64,000 nucleotides of DNA from Clostridium tepidum (GCF_002008345.1 NZ_MRAE01000010.1:18853-82852), one strand, 5' to 3'. Shown: positions 16,565 through 26,744, counted from the stretch's first letter. Made by a program: numbers and translations. The notes: a model not told the origin generated them from the sequence alone.

Positions 16565-18868
16565 TTAAATAAGAAGAAATTCTTCTTCTGTCAGCTTATA
16601 TCCGATAAGCATTGTGGTCATTCCACCACCAGAACGTGGTCGTTTCCGTTCTACACGGGCGATAGCTGTTAATGCTTGTTTGAAGTTTCTTGCATTCTCC
16701 GAATAACATCCATTGGCACTGCACCAACGCTGATACCGGGCATACACTTCGGATGTCCGCACCTCACTGTTAGGACTTTCCTCCAAGGCATCCTCGAAAA
16801 ATAAAGTTATTTTATCGCTGTCACGTTTATAAGCCTCCGTTGCTGTCTTAACGGAATCAGGTAAAGTAAAGCCTTCCTTTTTTAACAGCTGATAGCCTTC
16901 AATTAGCCAGTTAAAGATAGCACTCTGATTCTTCGGTTTGGCAAATTCACGTTTTAAGCTTTTATCCTGTTCGCTTTCATCAAAGTGTCGTTCAAAAGGG
17001 ATAATTACCACTCTACCACTAGAAAACAACGTCATATCCGTAATGACTGGCAGATAATTGGTGTTGATATACAGCTTAAACTTTGGCGAAAAGTCAAAAG
17101 AATTCTCATGTAGAAACCTTGCGTTGATGGTGTCACCACCCGTCATGCTTTTTACCTGTGCAGCATTTAGGACAAGTCCTCTGCTAGGTTCGGAGATATT
17201 CACAAAGCGTACTCCTGCAAGCCGGGCAATATCTTCACTTGGACTTGAACTGTTATTGTTCTTTTTCAGACTGATAGTCTCTGGCCTTGCGGTACAGCCA
17301 TAACTGCCTAATACCTTAAGAATGCTCTCACATAGCGTACCTTTACCGTTTCGAGTTGTAGCACCGTAGAGAACAAACAGGCATTCATATCGAGTGTCTC
17401 CGCTGATACTGTAACCAAAGGCTTTTTGGAGGAATTTTGCCTTTTCCTCATCTCCGCTCATAATCTCATGAATAAATCTATCCCATCGCTCACTTTTTGC
17501 TTCTGGATCATATTTAACGCCAGATATCTTTGTGAGTCTGTCCTCGCTGTTGTGGGGATGAAAATCCATGGATGTTAAAAACAATGTTCCATTGGCACAG
17601 TTGAGTACCTGCGGGTCTTGGTCAAATTCAGCCATTGATATGGGATATACGCTCTGTGCATCCTTAAGAACCGTTTCTCTGTATCTTCTTGACTGCCACT
17701 TTCGGCAATAGTCAATGTATGCCTTTCTTTGATGTTCATCCTGAATAGTCAAAGCATAGGTTAGCAGTTGGTTAGCCAATGATTTACACATTTCCATCAC
17801 TTTGAGATTCCCTACATCGGGAATCCAAATGCCATTTTCGTAGCAAAACCACATTTTCCTTTCGGGAACAAAGCGGGCTAAAGATTTATAATAATCAGCA
17901 AACAGCCTGCTTGCCCCAATATCCGTCCAAGGGTAGCGATCGTTACTCTCAGGCTTAAAGCCAGTAAGAGAACATTCACCAAAATCTTCTGTAGTTGATG
18001 AACGCTTGCCACCTGGTTTGTATATCTCAGTAGCATTTGCGATAGCTTTTTCTATGGTTATCATTCCATAACTGCTGCCGGACTGCGGTCTATTCCATTT
18101 ATCCCGCATTAAGCCGCTTTTTCGGAAAAGTCTGTCCATCTGCCCAATATCCCTGCCACACCAAAATGCCAGTATACCGCAAAGTGCCAAATCAGCTTCA
18201 CTGGCAGAAGCATAGCCTGATGTATCACCCTCCCATAATGCTTTGAACCTTTCTCCGTTTGCCGATTTTAAAGCCTTCTTAATAACAGACTTGTCAGACA
18301 GATAGGATTGACTTTCTGTATCAAGAATTTGCTTCCCAGGGGCAGGACGTAGCATATACTTGTCTAGTATCATCTGTAGCTCATTCGATTTCTCAGGTAT
18401 ATCACCATTTGCAAACATATTTCCCGTTACGGTAACAAAACGATTAGTCGCTCCAGCCACATAGACCTCAACTCCCAGCTTTCTGTTGTTGATATAGTAT
18501 TTTGTTTTGTCAAAGTCATAGCCAGTGGCCTTAAAGAAGATATGCAACCCTTTTCCAGATGGACTGTGTTCCATATAGCAACCACTAAAAGCCTCTACAA
18601 CATTTTGGGCAACAGGCTTAAGCTTACCGCTGCTATCAAAGCAATCATCTAAGTCGATAGCACAAATATCATTACCTACCAAAAATCCGATACCATCATA
18701 ATCACTTACAGTAGCTACCGCCGAACTAAAATCTTTAAATGTACTCCGCTGATCTGCTTTTGCCCTTTTTCCTGTTACTGGGTTATAGGGAACTTTGGTT
18801 TTTCTACCACTTCGCGCTTCATATTTCCAACAGCAAAACTGTGGCTTATCTTTAAGCACCTGCGGCAA
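16565..18868 (-). CDS. Phage/plasmid primase-helicase (P4/D5-type, VapE-like)
   Basis: A 767-residue replication protein. The N-terminal part (about 1-180) resembles bifunctional primase-polymerase domains (DGIGFLVGNDICAIDLDDCF, SPSGKGLHIFFK). A D5-N-type region and an SF3 helicase follow, with Walker A GATTRNGKGTL near residue 505 and FVNISEPSRG, then the sensor region FKLYINTNYLPVITD. It probably replicates the excised element. The start is uncertain: TTG at 18868 is the only standard one, but the frame stays open to a CTG at 18889 that lies 8 nt from GGAGG, giving LNIQYENLPQVL at the N-terminus. It is separated from the capsid gene by about 270 nt. Confidence 0.85.
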   Translation of the reverse strand: MPQVLKDKPQFCCWKYEARSGRKTKVPYNPVTGKRAKADQRSTFKDFSSAVATVSDYDGIGFLVGNDICAIDLDDCFDSSGKLKPVAQNVVEAFSGCYMEHSPSGKGLHIFFKATGYDFDKTKYYINNRKLGVEVYVAGATNRFVTVTGNMFANGDIPEKSNELQMILDKYMLRPAPGKQILDTESQSYLSDKSVIKKALKSANGERFKALWEGDTSGYASASEADLALCGILAFWCGRDIGQMDRLFRKSGLMRDKWNRPQSGSSYGMITIEKAIANATEIYKPGGKRSSTTEDFGECSLTGFKPESNDRYPWTDIGASRLFADYYKSLARFVPERKMWFCYENGIWIPDVGNLKVMEMCKSLANQLLTYALTIQDEHQRKAYIDYCRKWQSRRYRETVLKDAQSVYPISMAEFDQDPQVLNCANGTLFLTSMDFHPHNSEDRLTKISGVKYDPEAKSERWDRFIHEIMSGDEEKAKFLQKAFGYSISGDTRYECLFVLYGATTRNGKGTLCESILKVLGSYGCTARPETISLKKNNNSSSPSEDIARLAGVRFVNISEPSRGLVLNAAQVKSMTGGDTINARFLHENSFDFSPKFKLYINTNYLPVITDMTLFSSGRVVIIPFERHFDESEQDKSLKREFAKPKNQSAIFNWLIEGYQLLKKEGFTLPDSVKTATEAYKRDSDKITLFFEDALEESPNSEVRTSEVYARYQRWCSANGCYSENARNFKQALTAIARVERKRPRSGGGMTTMLIGYKLTEEEFLLI

Positions 18869-19205
18869 GTTTTCATATTGTATATTCAGTTATTTCACCT
18901 CCTTGCCTTTTATTAATGACCCGAAACGCTACTGTTCCAGAGGGTTTGCCTTGTTTGACACAACCTCGTTATCTTTCAAGGAATACGCTCGGAATTATCG
19001 TCATGGCATATTCTGCTTGAAGTATCTCTTGCATTTCGGGGTATTCAGTTGTCAAGGAGCAGTGAGAGAAAAACTATGCTTTCATTGGGGGATTATTTTT
19101 CCTCTCACCTTATAGCCTTGGTAGAACACATTAGTTGAGGATTTTAGAAAAATATCTTTCTTCCTCATTCATAAGCGAAGAATTTTATTGATTCGAACCC
19201 CTAAA

Positions 19206-19248
19206 ATAAAAAAACAGCCTGTCTTTTTTCTAAGGTAAAGACGGCTGT
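19206..19248 (-). terminator. Leftward intrinsic terminator with no gene upstream
   Basis: Read on the minus strand, ACAGCC-GTCTTT pairs with AAAGAC-A-GGCTGT (12 bp with one bulge) followed by seven T residues. The nearest leftward gene starts further downstream, at about 18889. The terminator therefore either ends a small untranslated RNA from 19250-19500 or attenuates the primase transcript. Confidence 0.65.
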
Positions 19249-19458
19249 AATGCTTATGCTTTTGCTCAAGTTTGAGCGGAAGTGATATTAAATTTAAGAA
19301 GGATTAATGTTATAACTTTGCCTTTGGTTTTACAAATAGACTTACAGACTTTTTTGTCTAAAAGTATTTATTCGAATAAAAGCGAAAAAGAAAGGCATAC
19401 ACAACGGTCATTATTTTTGTTAATATTGTAAAATTCCTTCACAAACGCAGAATTATCA

Positions 19459-19487
19459 TGTTATGTTTGAAGAAAATGTGCTATAAT
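19459..19487 (+). promoter_or_regulatory. Extended -10 promoter for the XRE/hsdMSR operon
   Basis: TATAAT at 19482-19487 is preceded by TGC, an extended -10. TGTTAT lies 17 nt further upstream as a weak -35. The start codon of the XRE remnant follows at 19516 with GAGGTG as Shine-Dalgarno. Confidence 0.6.
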
Positions 19488-19515
19488 GGAAAAAAGATAT
19501 AAAGAGGTGACCAAG

Positions 19516-19737
19516 ATGACCGTTAGCTATAAAAAGCTTTGGAAATTGTTGATAGACCGTGATATGAAGAAGAAAGATTTACAAGCTGCTGCGGGAATAA
19601 GTCCATCGTAAATTTCAAAGCTTTCTAAAAACGAATATGTCAGTATGGACGTTCTTGTAAAGGTTTGTACGGCGCTTGGCGTTGATTTTAAAGATATCAT
19701 GGAATTAGTGCCAAATATGGTTGAAGAAAGGGAGTAG
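19516..19737 (+). pseudogene. XRE-family HTH regulator interrupted by a nonsense codon
   Basis: The frame reads MTVSYKKLWKLLIDRDMKKK, DLQAAAGISPS, a TAA stop, then ISKLSKNEYVSMDVLVKVCT and [20 protein letters not shown]. This is the standard 73-codon XRE/Cro helix-turn-helix with one in-frame stop in the recognition region (codon 33). A single C-to-T change (CAA to TAA) would explain it. It sits directly before hsdM in the position of a controller gene, so loss of the protein could change expression of the R-M system. Confidence 0.85.
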
Positions 19738-19741
19738 AGTT

Positions 19742-21310
19742 ATGGAAAATAACAGAAAAGAACAGGAACGGGCGGAATTACACCGCACGATATGGAATAT
19801 GGCAAATGATTTAAGAGGCAGTGTAGATGGATGGGACTTTAAGCAATATGTTCTAGGTATGCTGTTTTACCGCTACATATCTGAAAATATTACTGCCTAT
19901 ATTAACGCCGGAGAATGGGAAGCTGGCAATACGGAATTTGATTATGCCAAGCTATCCGACGAAGAAGCAGAACAGGCACGAGAGGATTTAGTTAAGACAA
20001 AAGGCTTCTTTATCTTACCCAGCGAGCTTTTTGAAAATGTCCGAGCTCGTGCAAAGGACGATGAAAACTTAAATGAAACACTGGAACAGATTTTCAGTAA
20101 TATAGAAGCATCTGCGCAAGGAACAGAAAGCGAAGATAATTTCAAAGGTCTGTTTGAAGATATTGATGTTAACAGCAATAAGCTAGGTAACACTGTAGTA
20201 AAGCGTAATGAAAAGCTGGTTAAGCTAATGAATTCTGTTGGAGAAATGAAGCTAGGAGATTACAAAGACAATACAATAGATGCATTCGGTGATGCTTATG
20301 AATTCTTAATGGGTATGTATGCATCCAATGCAGGAAAAAGTGGTGGTGAATACTATACGCCGCAGGAGGTTTCTGAACTCCTTACCCACTTAACATTAGT
20401 AGGAAAAACTGAAGTCAACAAGGTATATGACCCCGCTTGTGGTTCTGGTTCTCTACTGCTAAAGTTTGCAAAAATCTTAGGAAAAGAAAATGTACGTCAA
20501 GGTTTTTTCGGTCAAGAAATCAACATTACAACCTACAACCTGTGTAGAATTAATATGTTCCTGCACGATATTGATTATGACAAATTTGATATTGCCCTTG
20601 GTGACACGCTAACAGATCCGCAACATTGGGATGATGAGCCTTTTGAAGCCATTGTATCAAATCCACCTTACTCCATTAAATGGAAGGGCGACAATGATCC
20701 TATTTTGATTAACGATCCCCGTTTTTCTCCAGCGGGGGTATTGGCTCCAAAATCCAAGGCAGACCTTGCTTTTATTATGCATAGTCTTTCTTGGCTTGCA
20801 ACAAACGGAACAGCGGCTATTGTATGTTTCCCTGGTGTAATGTATCGCGGTGGTGCTGAAAAGAAAATCAGGCAGTACCTGATTGACAATAACTATATCG
20901 ACTGTATCATTCAGTTACCGGATAACTTGTTCTATGGTACTAGCATTGCTACCTGCATTATGGTGCTGAAGAAGTCTAAATCAGAAAATAGCACCTTATT
21001 TATCGATGCTTCAAAGGAATTTGTTAAGGTTACGAATAACAACAAGCTAACACAGGAAAATATTGAGACCATTCTTAATGCATTTAAGGAAAGAAAAGAT
21101 ATTGAGCATTTTGCTAGGCTTGTGCCAAACAGTGAAATAGCTGAACAAGATTATAACCTGTCTGTTTCTACCTATGTTGAACAAGAGGATACCAGAGAAA
21201 AGATTGATATTGTTGCCCTCAATGCTGAGATAGAAAAGATTGTGGCGAGAGAGCAGATTTTAAGGGAAGAAATAGATAAGATTATTGCGGAAATTGAGGT
21301 GGGCAAATGA
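19742..21310 (+). CDS. hsdM: Type I restriction-modification system, methyltransferase subunit HsdM
   Basis: A 522-residue N6-adenine methyltransferase. An N-terminal helical domain (about 1-150) is followed by the SAM-binding motif [16 protein letters not shown] and the catalytic NPPYS (motif IV). The sequence [15 protein letters not shown] is characteristic of HsdM. The ATG at 19742 has GGGAG 8 nt upstream; an in-frame TTG at 19721 lies inside the XRE remnant. Its stop overlaps the hsdS start (ATGA). With HsdS it methylates the host sites. N-terminal features and the HsdS linker suggest the type IC family (EcoR124-like). Confidence 0.95.
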   Translation: MENNRKEQERAELHRTIWNMANDLRGSVDGWDFKQYVLGMLFYRYISENITAYINAGEWEAGNTEFDYAKLSDEEAEQAREDLVKTKGFFILPSELFENVRARAKDDENLNETLEQIFSNIEASAQGTESEDNFKGLFEDIDVNSNKLGNTVVKRNEKLVKLMNSVGEMKLGDYKDNTIDAFGDAYEFLMGMYASNAGKSGGEYYTPQEVSELLTHLTLVGKTEVNKVYDPACGSGSLLLKFAKILGKENVRQGFFGQEINITTYNLCRINMFLHDIDYDKFDIALGDTLTDPQHWDDEPFEAIVSNPPYSIKWKGDNDPILINDPRFSPAGVLAPKSKADLAFIMHSLSWLATNGTAAIVCFPGVMYRGGAEKKIRQYLIDNNYIDCIIQLPDNLFYGTSIATCIMVLKKSKSENSTLFIDASKEFVKVTNNNKLTQENIETILNAFKERKDIEHFARLVPNSEIAEQDYNLSVSTYVEQEDTREKIDIVALNAEIEKIVAREQILREEIDKIIAEIEVGK

Positions 21311-22479
21311 GTAAGTTAGATGAATTGATTGCTGAACTTTGTCCAGATGGAGTGGAGTTTGTAACAGTGGAAGAAATTTGTGACATTACACGTGGGAGAG
21401 TAATGTCCAAAAATTATCTAAGAGAAAATACTGGTGTTTATCCCGTTTATTCATCACAAACAGCAAATAACGGTGTTTTTGGCTACATAAATACTTTTGA
21501 CTATGACTGCGAATCCGTAACATGGACAACAGATGGAGCAAACGCTGGTTCTGTTTTTTATCATATTAACGAAAAATTTAGTATAACAAATGTTTGTGGA
21601 TTATTAAGGGTTAAAAATAATGAACTGGTAAGTACTAAGTTTCTATTTTATGTTTTGCAAGTATATGCAAAAAAATATGTTAATGATGGTATGGGTAACC
21701 CAAAATTGATGAGCAACGTCATGGCAACGATTTCTGTTCCCCTTCCCCCTCTAGCTGTTCAGCAGGAAATTGTCCGTATTCTGGACAATTTCACAGAGCT
21801 TACAGCAGAGCTTACAGCAGAGCTTACAGCAAGGAGAAAGCAGTATGAGTATTATAGGGATCTGCTGCTTACGTTTGGTGATGAAGTGCCACGAGTGGCT
21901 ATTGATGATCTTTTTAATATTCGTAACGGATATACACCATCAAAATCCAACAAGGAGTATTGGGAAAACGGAGTAATTCCTTGGTTTCGGATGGAAGATA
22001 TACGCGAAAATGGAAGAATACTTTCAAATGCATTGCAATATGTTTCAATAAATGCTGTTAAAGGAAGACCATTTCCTGCAAACTCTATAATTATTTCTAC
22101 TTCTGCAACAATAGGTGAACATGCACTAATACAAACCGAGTTTTTAGCAAATCAAAGATTTACAATACTCTCACTTAAAAATGAATATCAAGATGTGAAT
22201 ATAAAGTACCTATTTTATTATTGTTATATACTTGGTGAATGGTGTAAAAACAACTTAACACTTGGGCATTTTGCTTCTGTTGATATGGTTGCTTTTAAGA
22301 AATTTAGAATTCCCCTCCCCCCTCTCAAAGAACAAGAGCGCATCGTAGCTATCCTCGATCGCTTTGACGCTCTGTGTAACGACTTAACCAGCGGCATTCC
22401 GGCCGAAATCGAAGCACGGCAAAAGCAATATGAATATTACAGAGATAAACTGTTATCTTTCAAGGAGGTGACGGCATGA
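21307..22479 (+). CDS. hsdS: Type I restriction-modification system, specificity subunit HsdS
   Basis: A 390-residue subunit with two target-recognition domains (about 1-155 and 195-365). Each is followed by a conserved helical linker: [13 protein letters not shown]...[10 protein letters not shown] and [14 protein letters not shown]...[14 protein letters not shown]. The first linker contains three tandem ELTA units. In EcoR124 the number of equivalent TAEL repeats sets the spacer length of the recognition site. The TRDs cannot be assigned a sequence specificity by eye. The gene overlaps hsdM and hsdR by 4 nt on each side. Confidence 0.95.
   Translation: MSKLDELIAELCPDGVEFVTVEEICDITRGRVMSKNYLRENTGVYPVYSSQTANNGVFGYINTFDYDCESVTWTTDGANAGSVFYHINEKFSITNVCGLLRVKNNELVSTKFLFYVLQVYAKKYVNDGMGNPKLMSNVMATISVPLPPLAVQQEIVRILDNFTELTAELTAELTARRKQYEYYRDLLLTFGDEVPRVAIDDLFNIRNGYTPSKSNKEYWENGVIPWFRMEDIRENGRILSNALQYVSINAVKGRPFPANSIIISTSATIGEHALIQTEFLANQRFTILSLKNEYQDVNIKYLFYYCYILGEWCKNNLTLGHFASVDMVAFKKFRIPLPPLKEQERIVAILDRFDALCNDLTSGIPAEIEARQKQYEYYRDKLLSFKEVTA
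21796..21831 (+). repeat. Three perfect 12-bp repeats in the hsdS central linker
   Basis: GAGCTTACAGCA occurs three times without a gap at 21796, 21808 and 21820 and encodes ELTA each time. Perfect 12-bp repeats in frame are prone to slippage, adding or removing four residues between the two recognition domains. Confidence 0.95.
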
Positions 22480-25400
22480 GCATTTACAACATCGTTGCCA
22501 GTACTGATGAAGCAACGGTTGTTGCTGAATATGCAGCTGAATATAATGTCCGTCCTGAAAAGTATCAAAGCGAGGCAGAACTTGAGCGGGAGTTTATTAG
22601 GCAACTGACTTCCCAAGGATATGAATATATTTCAGTGCACAATGAAGCTGCATTGATAGCAAATCTCCGAAAGCAACTTGAACTGCTTAATGATTTTACA
22701 TTTACTGATAGCGAATGGGATAGATTTTTCACAGAATGTATTGCCAATACAAATGAGGGTATTGTTGAAAAAAACAGAAAGATTCAAGATGACCATATCC
22801 AGATTCTAAAACGTGAAGATGGAACAACAAAGAACATATACCTTTTGGATAAAAAGAATATCCATAACAATCGTTTGCAAGTTATTAATCAATATGAAGA
22901 AGCAGGCGGCAAGCATGAAACTCGATATGATGTGACTATCCTTGTCAATGGACTTCCGCTGGTTCATGTGGAGTTAAAGAGGCGCGGTGTTGCTATCCGT
23001 GAAGCTTTCAACCAGATAAAACGATACCAACGTGACAGTTTTTGGGCGGCTTCTGGTTTATTTGAGTATGTGCAAATATTTGTAATCTCCAATGGCACCC
23101 ATACAAAGTATTATAGCAACACCACAAGAAATGCTCATATCAAGGAGCAAAGCAACAGTGAACGTCGAAGAAGCAAAAAAACAAGCAACAGTTTTGAGTT
23201 TACCAGCTTTTGGGCAGATGCAAATAATAAAATTATTCCTGACCTTGTGGACTTTACGAAAACATTTTTTGCCAAGCATACCCTCTTAAATATACTAACA
23301 AAATATTGTATTTTTACATCTGAAGATCTGCTCCTTGTAATGCGTCCTTATCAAATAGCTGCTGCAGAACGTATCTTATCACGTATTGTAGTATCAACCA
23401 ACTACAAGAAGATGGGCACAACTGCAGCTGGAGGATATATTTGGCATACAACAGGCTCTGGTAAGACATTGACCAGTTTTAAGACAGCCCAATTAGCTTC
23501 TGCCTTGCCTTACATAGACAAGGTACTGTTTGTTGTTGACCGTAAAGACCTAGACTATCAGACGATGAAGGAATATGACCGTTTTGAAAAGGGAGCAGCT
23601 AACGGTAATACGTCCACAAGAGTTCTTCAAAGACAATTGGAAGACAGGGACGAAAAAGGAAATCCTCATGAATACAAAATCATTGTAACCACGATTCAGA
23701 AGTTGGATATATTTATACGTAAAAACAAACAGCATGATATTTACAAGAAACATGTGGTATTGATTTTTGATGAGTGTCACCGTTCCCAATTTGGTGAAAT
23801 GCATCAAGCTATCACGAAGAGTTTTAAGAACTACCATATCTTCGGCTTTACGGGAACTCCGATTTTTGCTGCTAATGCCAGTTCAGGAGGTAACCCACTG
23901 CTTCGTACAACCGAGCAGGCTTTTGGAGAAAAGCTACATACCTATACCATTGTAGATGCCATCAATGATGGGAATGTTCTGCCTTTTAGAATAGATTTTA
24001 TTAACACCATCAAAATGCCTGATTACGTTAATGATAAAAAAGTTTATAGCATTGACAGAGAAAAAGCCTTAGCAGATCCACAGCGAATCAGTGAAATTGT
24101 TTCTTATGTTCTTGAACACTTTGATCAGAAGACGAAGCGTAATAGTTATTACACATTCTCTGCGAAATGGGAAGAAGCAGATAAGCACAACCCTAAAAAG
24201 ATGATTGAAAAGCGTGAAACAAGGCGAGTTGCCGGTTTCAACTCCATATTTGCTGCTGCATCCATCCCAATGGCAATCAAATACTATAATGAGTTTAAGA
24301 AGCAGATAGCTGAAAAGAACCGTAACCTTACCATTGCAACTATTTTCAGTTTTAGTGCAAATGAAGAAGAGCCAGATGGACTGCTTCCTGAAGAGGATTT
24401 TAATATGGAAAACCTTGACCAAAGCTCCAGGGATTTTCTTGATGCGGCTATCCGAGATTACAATTCCACATTTAGCACAAATTACGATACATCCTCGGAT
24501 AAGTTCCAGAATTATTATAAAGACCTCTCTCTTCGTGTAAAGAATCGGGAGATTGATATATTGATTGTTGTTAATATGTTCCTTACTGGCTTTGATGCAA
24601 CAACCCTGAATACGCTATGGGTAGATAAAAACCTGAGACAGCATGGATTGATTCAGGCTTTTTCAAGAACTAACCGCATCCTAAACAGCGTTAAGACCTA
24701 TGGTAATATCGTTTGCTTTAGAGATTTGAAAGAAGAAACAGACAAAGCTATTGCACTATTCGGCAATAAGGATGCAGGCGGTATTGTACTGTTAAAAACA
24801 TACGAAGAATACTATAACGGCTATGATGATAAAGGTGAATATAAGCCGGGCTATGCAGAACTGATTGCAACTCTTACAACACAGTATCCCCTTGGCCAAC
24901 CTATTCTCGGAGAAGAAGCTGAAAAAGACTTTATACGGCTATATGGAGCAATACTTCGACTCAGAAACATTCTTACTTCTTTCGATGACTTTGAAGGAAA
25001 TGAGATTTTATCTGAAAGGGATTTTCAGGACTATCAGAGCATTTATATTGACCTGTATCAGGAATACAGAAAAGGTGCTGATGGTGACAAAGAAACTATC
25101 AATGATGACATAGTTTTTGAGATTGAACTGGTCAAGCAGATAGAGGTAAACATTGATTACATCCTTATGCTTGTAGCTAAATATCAACAATCCAACTGTA
25201 AGGATAAAACCATTCTTACAACTATTGATAAGGCTATCAATTCAAGTATTGAACTTCGAAGTAAGAAAGAGCTTATCGAGCGTTTTATTGAGCAAGTCAA
25301 TGTATCGACCAAAGTAGATGAAGATTGGCGTAAATTCCTCCATGAGCGTAAGGAAGCGGATATTTCAGCAATTATAGAAGAAGAAAAGTTAAAGCCTGAA

Positions 25401-25577
25401 GAAACCCGCCGATTCATCGACAATGCTTTCCGAGATGGGATACTTAAAACAACCGGTACAGCCATTGATAAAATCATGCCACCTGTATCTCGCTTTGGCG
25501 GAGGCAGAGCCGCGAAAAAGCAAGGAATTATCGAAAAACTAATGTTATTCTTTGAGAAGTATTTAGGATTGATATAG
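22476..25577 (+). CDS. hsdR: Type I restriction-modification system, restriction subunit HsdR
   Basis: A 1033-residue translocating endonuclease. The PD-(D/E)xK nuclease is at the N-terminus (Asp152, then Glu166-x-Lys168 in LVHVELKRRG). The SF2 motor has Walker A TTGSGKT (325-331), the motif II segment IFDECHRSQFG, FGFTGTPIF (motif III) and QAFSRTNRI (motif VI). A C-terminal helical domain should dock on HsdM/HsdS. The length is normal and no frameshift is seen, so all three subunits appear intact. A terminator follows 44 nt after the stop. Confidence 0.95.
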   Translation: MSIYNIVASTDEATVVAEYAAEYNVRPEKYQSEAELEREFIRQLTSQGYEYISVHNEAALIANLRKQLELLNDFTFTDSEWDRFFTECIANTNEGIVEKNRKIQDDHIQILKREDGTTKNIYLLDKKNIHNNRLQVINQYEEAGGKHETRYDVTILVNGLPLVHVELKRRGVAIREAFNQIKRYQRDSFWAASGLFEYVQIFVISNGTHTKYYSNTTRNAHIKEQSNSERRRSKKTSNSFEFTSFWADANNKIIPDLVDFTKTFFAKHTLLNILTKYCIFTSEDLLLVMRPYQIAAAERILSRIVVSTNYKKMGTTAAGGYIWHTTGSGKTLTSFKTAQLASALPYIDKVLFVVDRKDLDYQTMKEYDRFEKGAANGNTSTRVLQRQLEDRDEKGNPHEYKIIVTTIQKLDIFIRKNKQHDIYKKHVVLIFDECHRSQFGEMHQAITKSFKNYHIFGFTGTPIFAANASSGGNPLLRTTEQAFGEKLHTYTIVDAINDGNVLPFRIDFINTIKMPDYVNDKKVYSIDREKALADPQRISEIVSYVLEHFDQKTKRNSYYTFSAKWEEADKHNPKKMIEKRETRRVAGFNSIFAAASIPMAIKYYNEFKKQIAEKNRNLTIATIFSFSANEEEPDGLLPEEDFNMENLDQSSRDFLDAAIRDYNSTFSTNYDTSSDKFQNYYKDLSLRVKNREIDILIVVNMFLTGFDATTLNTLWVDKNLRQHGLIQAFSRTNRILNSVKTYGNIVCFRDLKEETDKAIALFGNKDAGGIVLLKTYEEYYNGYDDKGEYKPGYAELIATLTTQYPLGQPILGEEAEKDFIRLYGAILRLRNILTSFDDFEGNEILSERDFQDYQSIYIDLYQEYRKGADGDKETINDDIVFEIELVKQIEVNIDYILMLVAKYQQSNCKDKTILTTIDKAINSSIELRSKKELIERFIEQVNVSTKVDEDWRKFLHERKEADISAIIEEEKLKPEETRRFIDNAFRDGILKTTGTAIDKIMPPVSRFGGGRAAKKQGIIEKLMLFFEKYLGLI

Positions 25578-25620
25578 ATTAATATCAATCGCTAATTCAA
25601 AAATAATATCTTTATAAAAA

Positions 25621-25670
25621 ACCAGTCACTTCAAGCATTCATGCCTGATTGTGACTGGTCTCTTTTTGCT
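25621..25670 (+). terminator. Terminator of the hsdMSR operon
   Basis: ACCAGTCAC pairs with GTGACTGGT across a 21-nt loop and is followed by CTCTTTTTG. It is placed shortly after the hsdR stop and overlaps a small decayed ORF on the other strand. Confidence 0.7.
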
Positions 25671-25758
25671 CCGCTTGAAGCTGTTCATTTAAGTTTTTCT
25701 TCAATCCCTAAGTGAACGCTTCTTTTGTTAAGGTTTTTTTATTAATTTCAAAGCACAT
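25639..25758 (-). pseudogene. Small ORF remnant at the right end of the element
   Basis: On the minus strand an ATG with AGAGAGGG upstream opens MCFEINKKTLTKEAFT, an in-frame TAG, then GLKKNLNEQLQAEQKETSHN and a stop. Codon use and hydrophilicity suggest a real 39-residue protein before the nonsense change. Similar short ORFs accompany integrative elements, but I do not recognise a named family. It marks sequence still belonging to the element. Confidence 0.45.
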
Positions 25759-25991
25759 TTAATCATCCCTCTCTTAAAGTAAAAGTCTTTCATCCTCATT
25801 ATACCATTTAAGTATTAAAAAGGTAAGTGTTAAGAAATATGACAGAATTTAATTATAATTTATTTACAAAATTAGATAAATTATTACCCTTTTATATGAT
25901 AATATATAAATTGTAATAAAATACAATTAATTATGTGCACAAATTAATTTAAATGTTTTATTACTGTCGATTACAAAAGGGGGTTTTTAAT

Positions 25992-26744
25992 ATGAATAAA
26001 AAAAATATTGGAATCATATTATTAGCAATTTCTATTTTGACTATATCAAGCAGTAATGTTAAGGCAGCTAAAAATAATATAGAAAGAGAACATAAGTATA
26101 CTATTGAGGAAAAACGAGTTATAGAAAAAAACAATAAAGAAATGGAACAATTAATTAATAATTGGGGTAAGATAAAAGGGGTTTCACCAGAGGAGTTTAT
26201 TAAGATAGAAAAAGAGAAAAAATCAAAGATGAAACCTAATAATATAAGATCTTTTAATACACAAGAGAGTAATAGTAAAACTGAACAAGAATACCTTAGA
26301 GATTATGAGGACTTTTTAGGAAGTTATGGAGATATTTTAATCACGCCCATGGGAAAATATGACAGTTTTACAGGCCATGCTGGTATAGTGTGTGTTGATA
26401 ATCAATATACTATTGAGGCTTATCCAATGGGAAAACAAGAAGAAGGAGTTCAACGCAGAGTGAACAACTGGAAAGATAGGTATAATAAAGTTATTCTAGC
26501 AGGTGTTAAGGGAGCAAATGAATCTAATTATAGAAATGCTATAAATTATGCAGAAGAAAAAATAGGACTTGGATATAATTATAATATATTAAATAAATGG
26601 ACAACAAGTAAATTTTATTGTTCACAAATTGTTTGGAGAGCTTGGATGGAACAAGGTTTTGATTTAGATAAAGATGGAGGAAGTGCTGTTCTTCCTAATG
26701 ATTTGATAAGTGATAAATTACAGATATTAAAAGCTTCTGAGTAA
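25992..26744 (+). CDS. Secreted YiiX/YebB-like NlpC/P60-superfamily (permuted papain fold) protein
   Basis: A 250-residue exported protein. Residues 1-25 form a signal peptide (KKNIGIILLAISILTIS then SSNVKA). The C-terminal domain has GDILITPMGKYDSFTGHAGI (catalytic His) and KFYCSQIVWRAW (catalytic Cys), the order expected for the circularly permuted YiiX-type amidase/peptidase fold. Substrate is unknown; cell wall or lipid-modified substrates are usual. The ATG at 25992 has AGGGGG upstream; an in-frame ATG at 25953 would spoil the signal peptide. It is the first native gene to the right of the element. Confidence 0.8.
   Translation: MNKKNIGIILLAISILTISSSNVKAAKNNIEREHKYTIEEKRVIEKNNKEMEQLINNWGKIKGVSPEEFIKIEKEKKSKMKPNNIRSFNTQESNSKTEQEYLRDYEDFLGSYGDILITPMGKYDSFTGHAGIVCVDNQYTIEAYPMGKQEEGVQRRVNNWKDRYNKVILAGVKGANESNYRNAINYAEEKIGLGYNYNILNKWTTSKFYCSQIVWRAWMEQGFDLDKDGGSAVLPNDLISDKLQILKASE

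Larger units (their letters stand above)
18890..19515. other. Divergent regulatory region of the element
   Basis: About 620 nt between the leftward primase gene and the rightward XRE/hsd genes. No credible CDS is seen. It contains the rightward extended -10 promoter near 19482 and a leftward terminator at 19206-19248. On the minus strand it also has CCTTGACAACTGAATA (around 19049-19064), a possible -35 region for the primase transcript. Confidence 0.5.

Noticed and set aside
18795..19115. 106-residue plus-strand ORF upstream of the XRE remnant
   Set aside because: It overlaps the primase 5' end in antisense, lacks a Shine-Dalgarno and has no recognisable domain.
21796..21831. CRISPR-like array
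   Set aside because: The 12-bp repeats are contiguous and in frame within hsdS. No repeat-spacer arrangement exists anywhere in the window.
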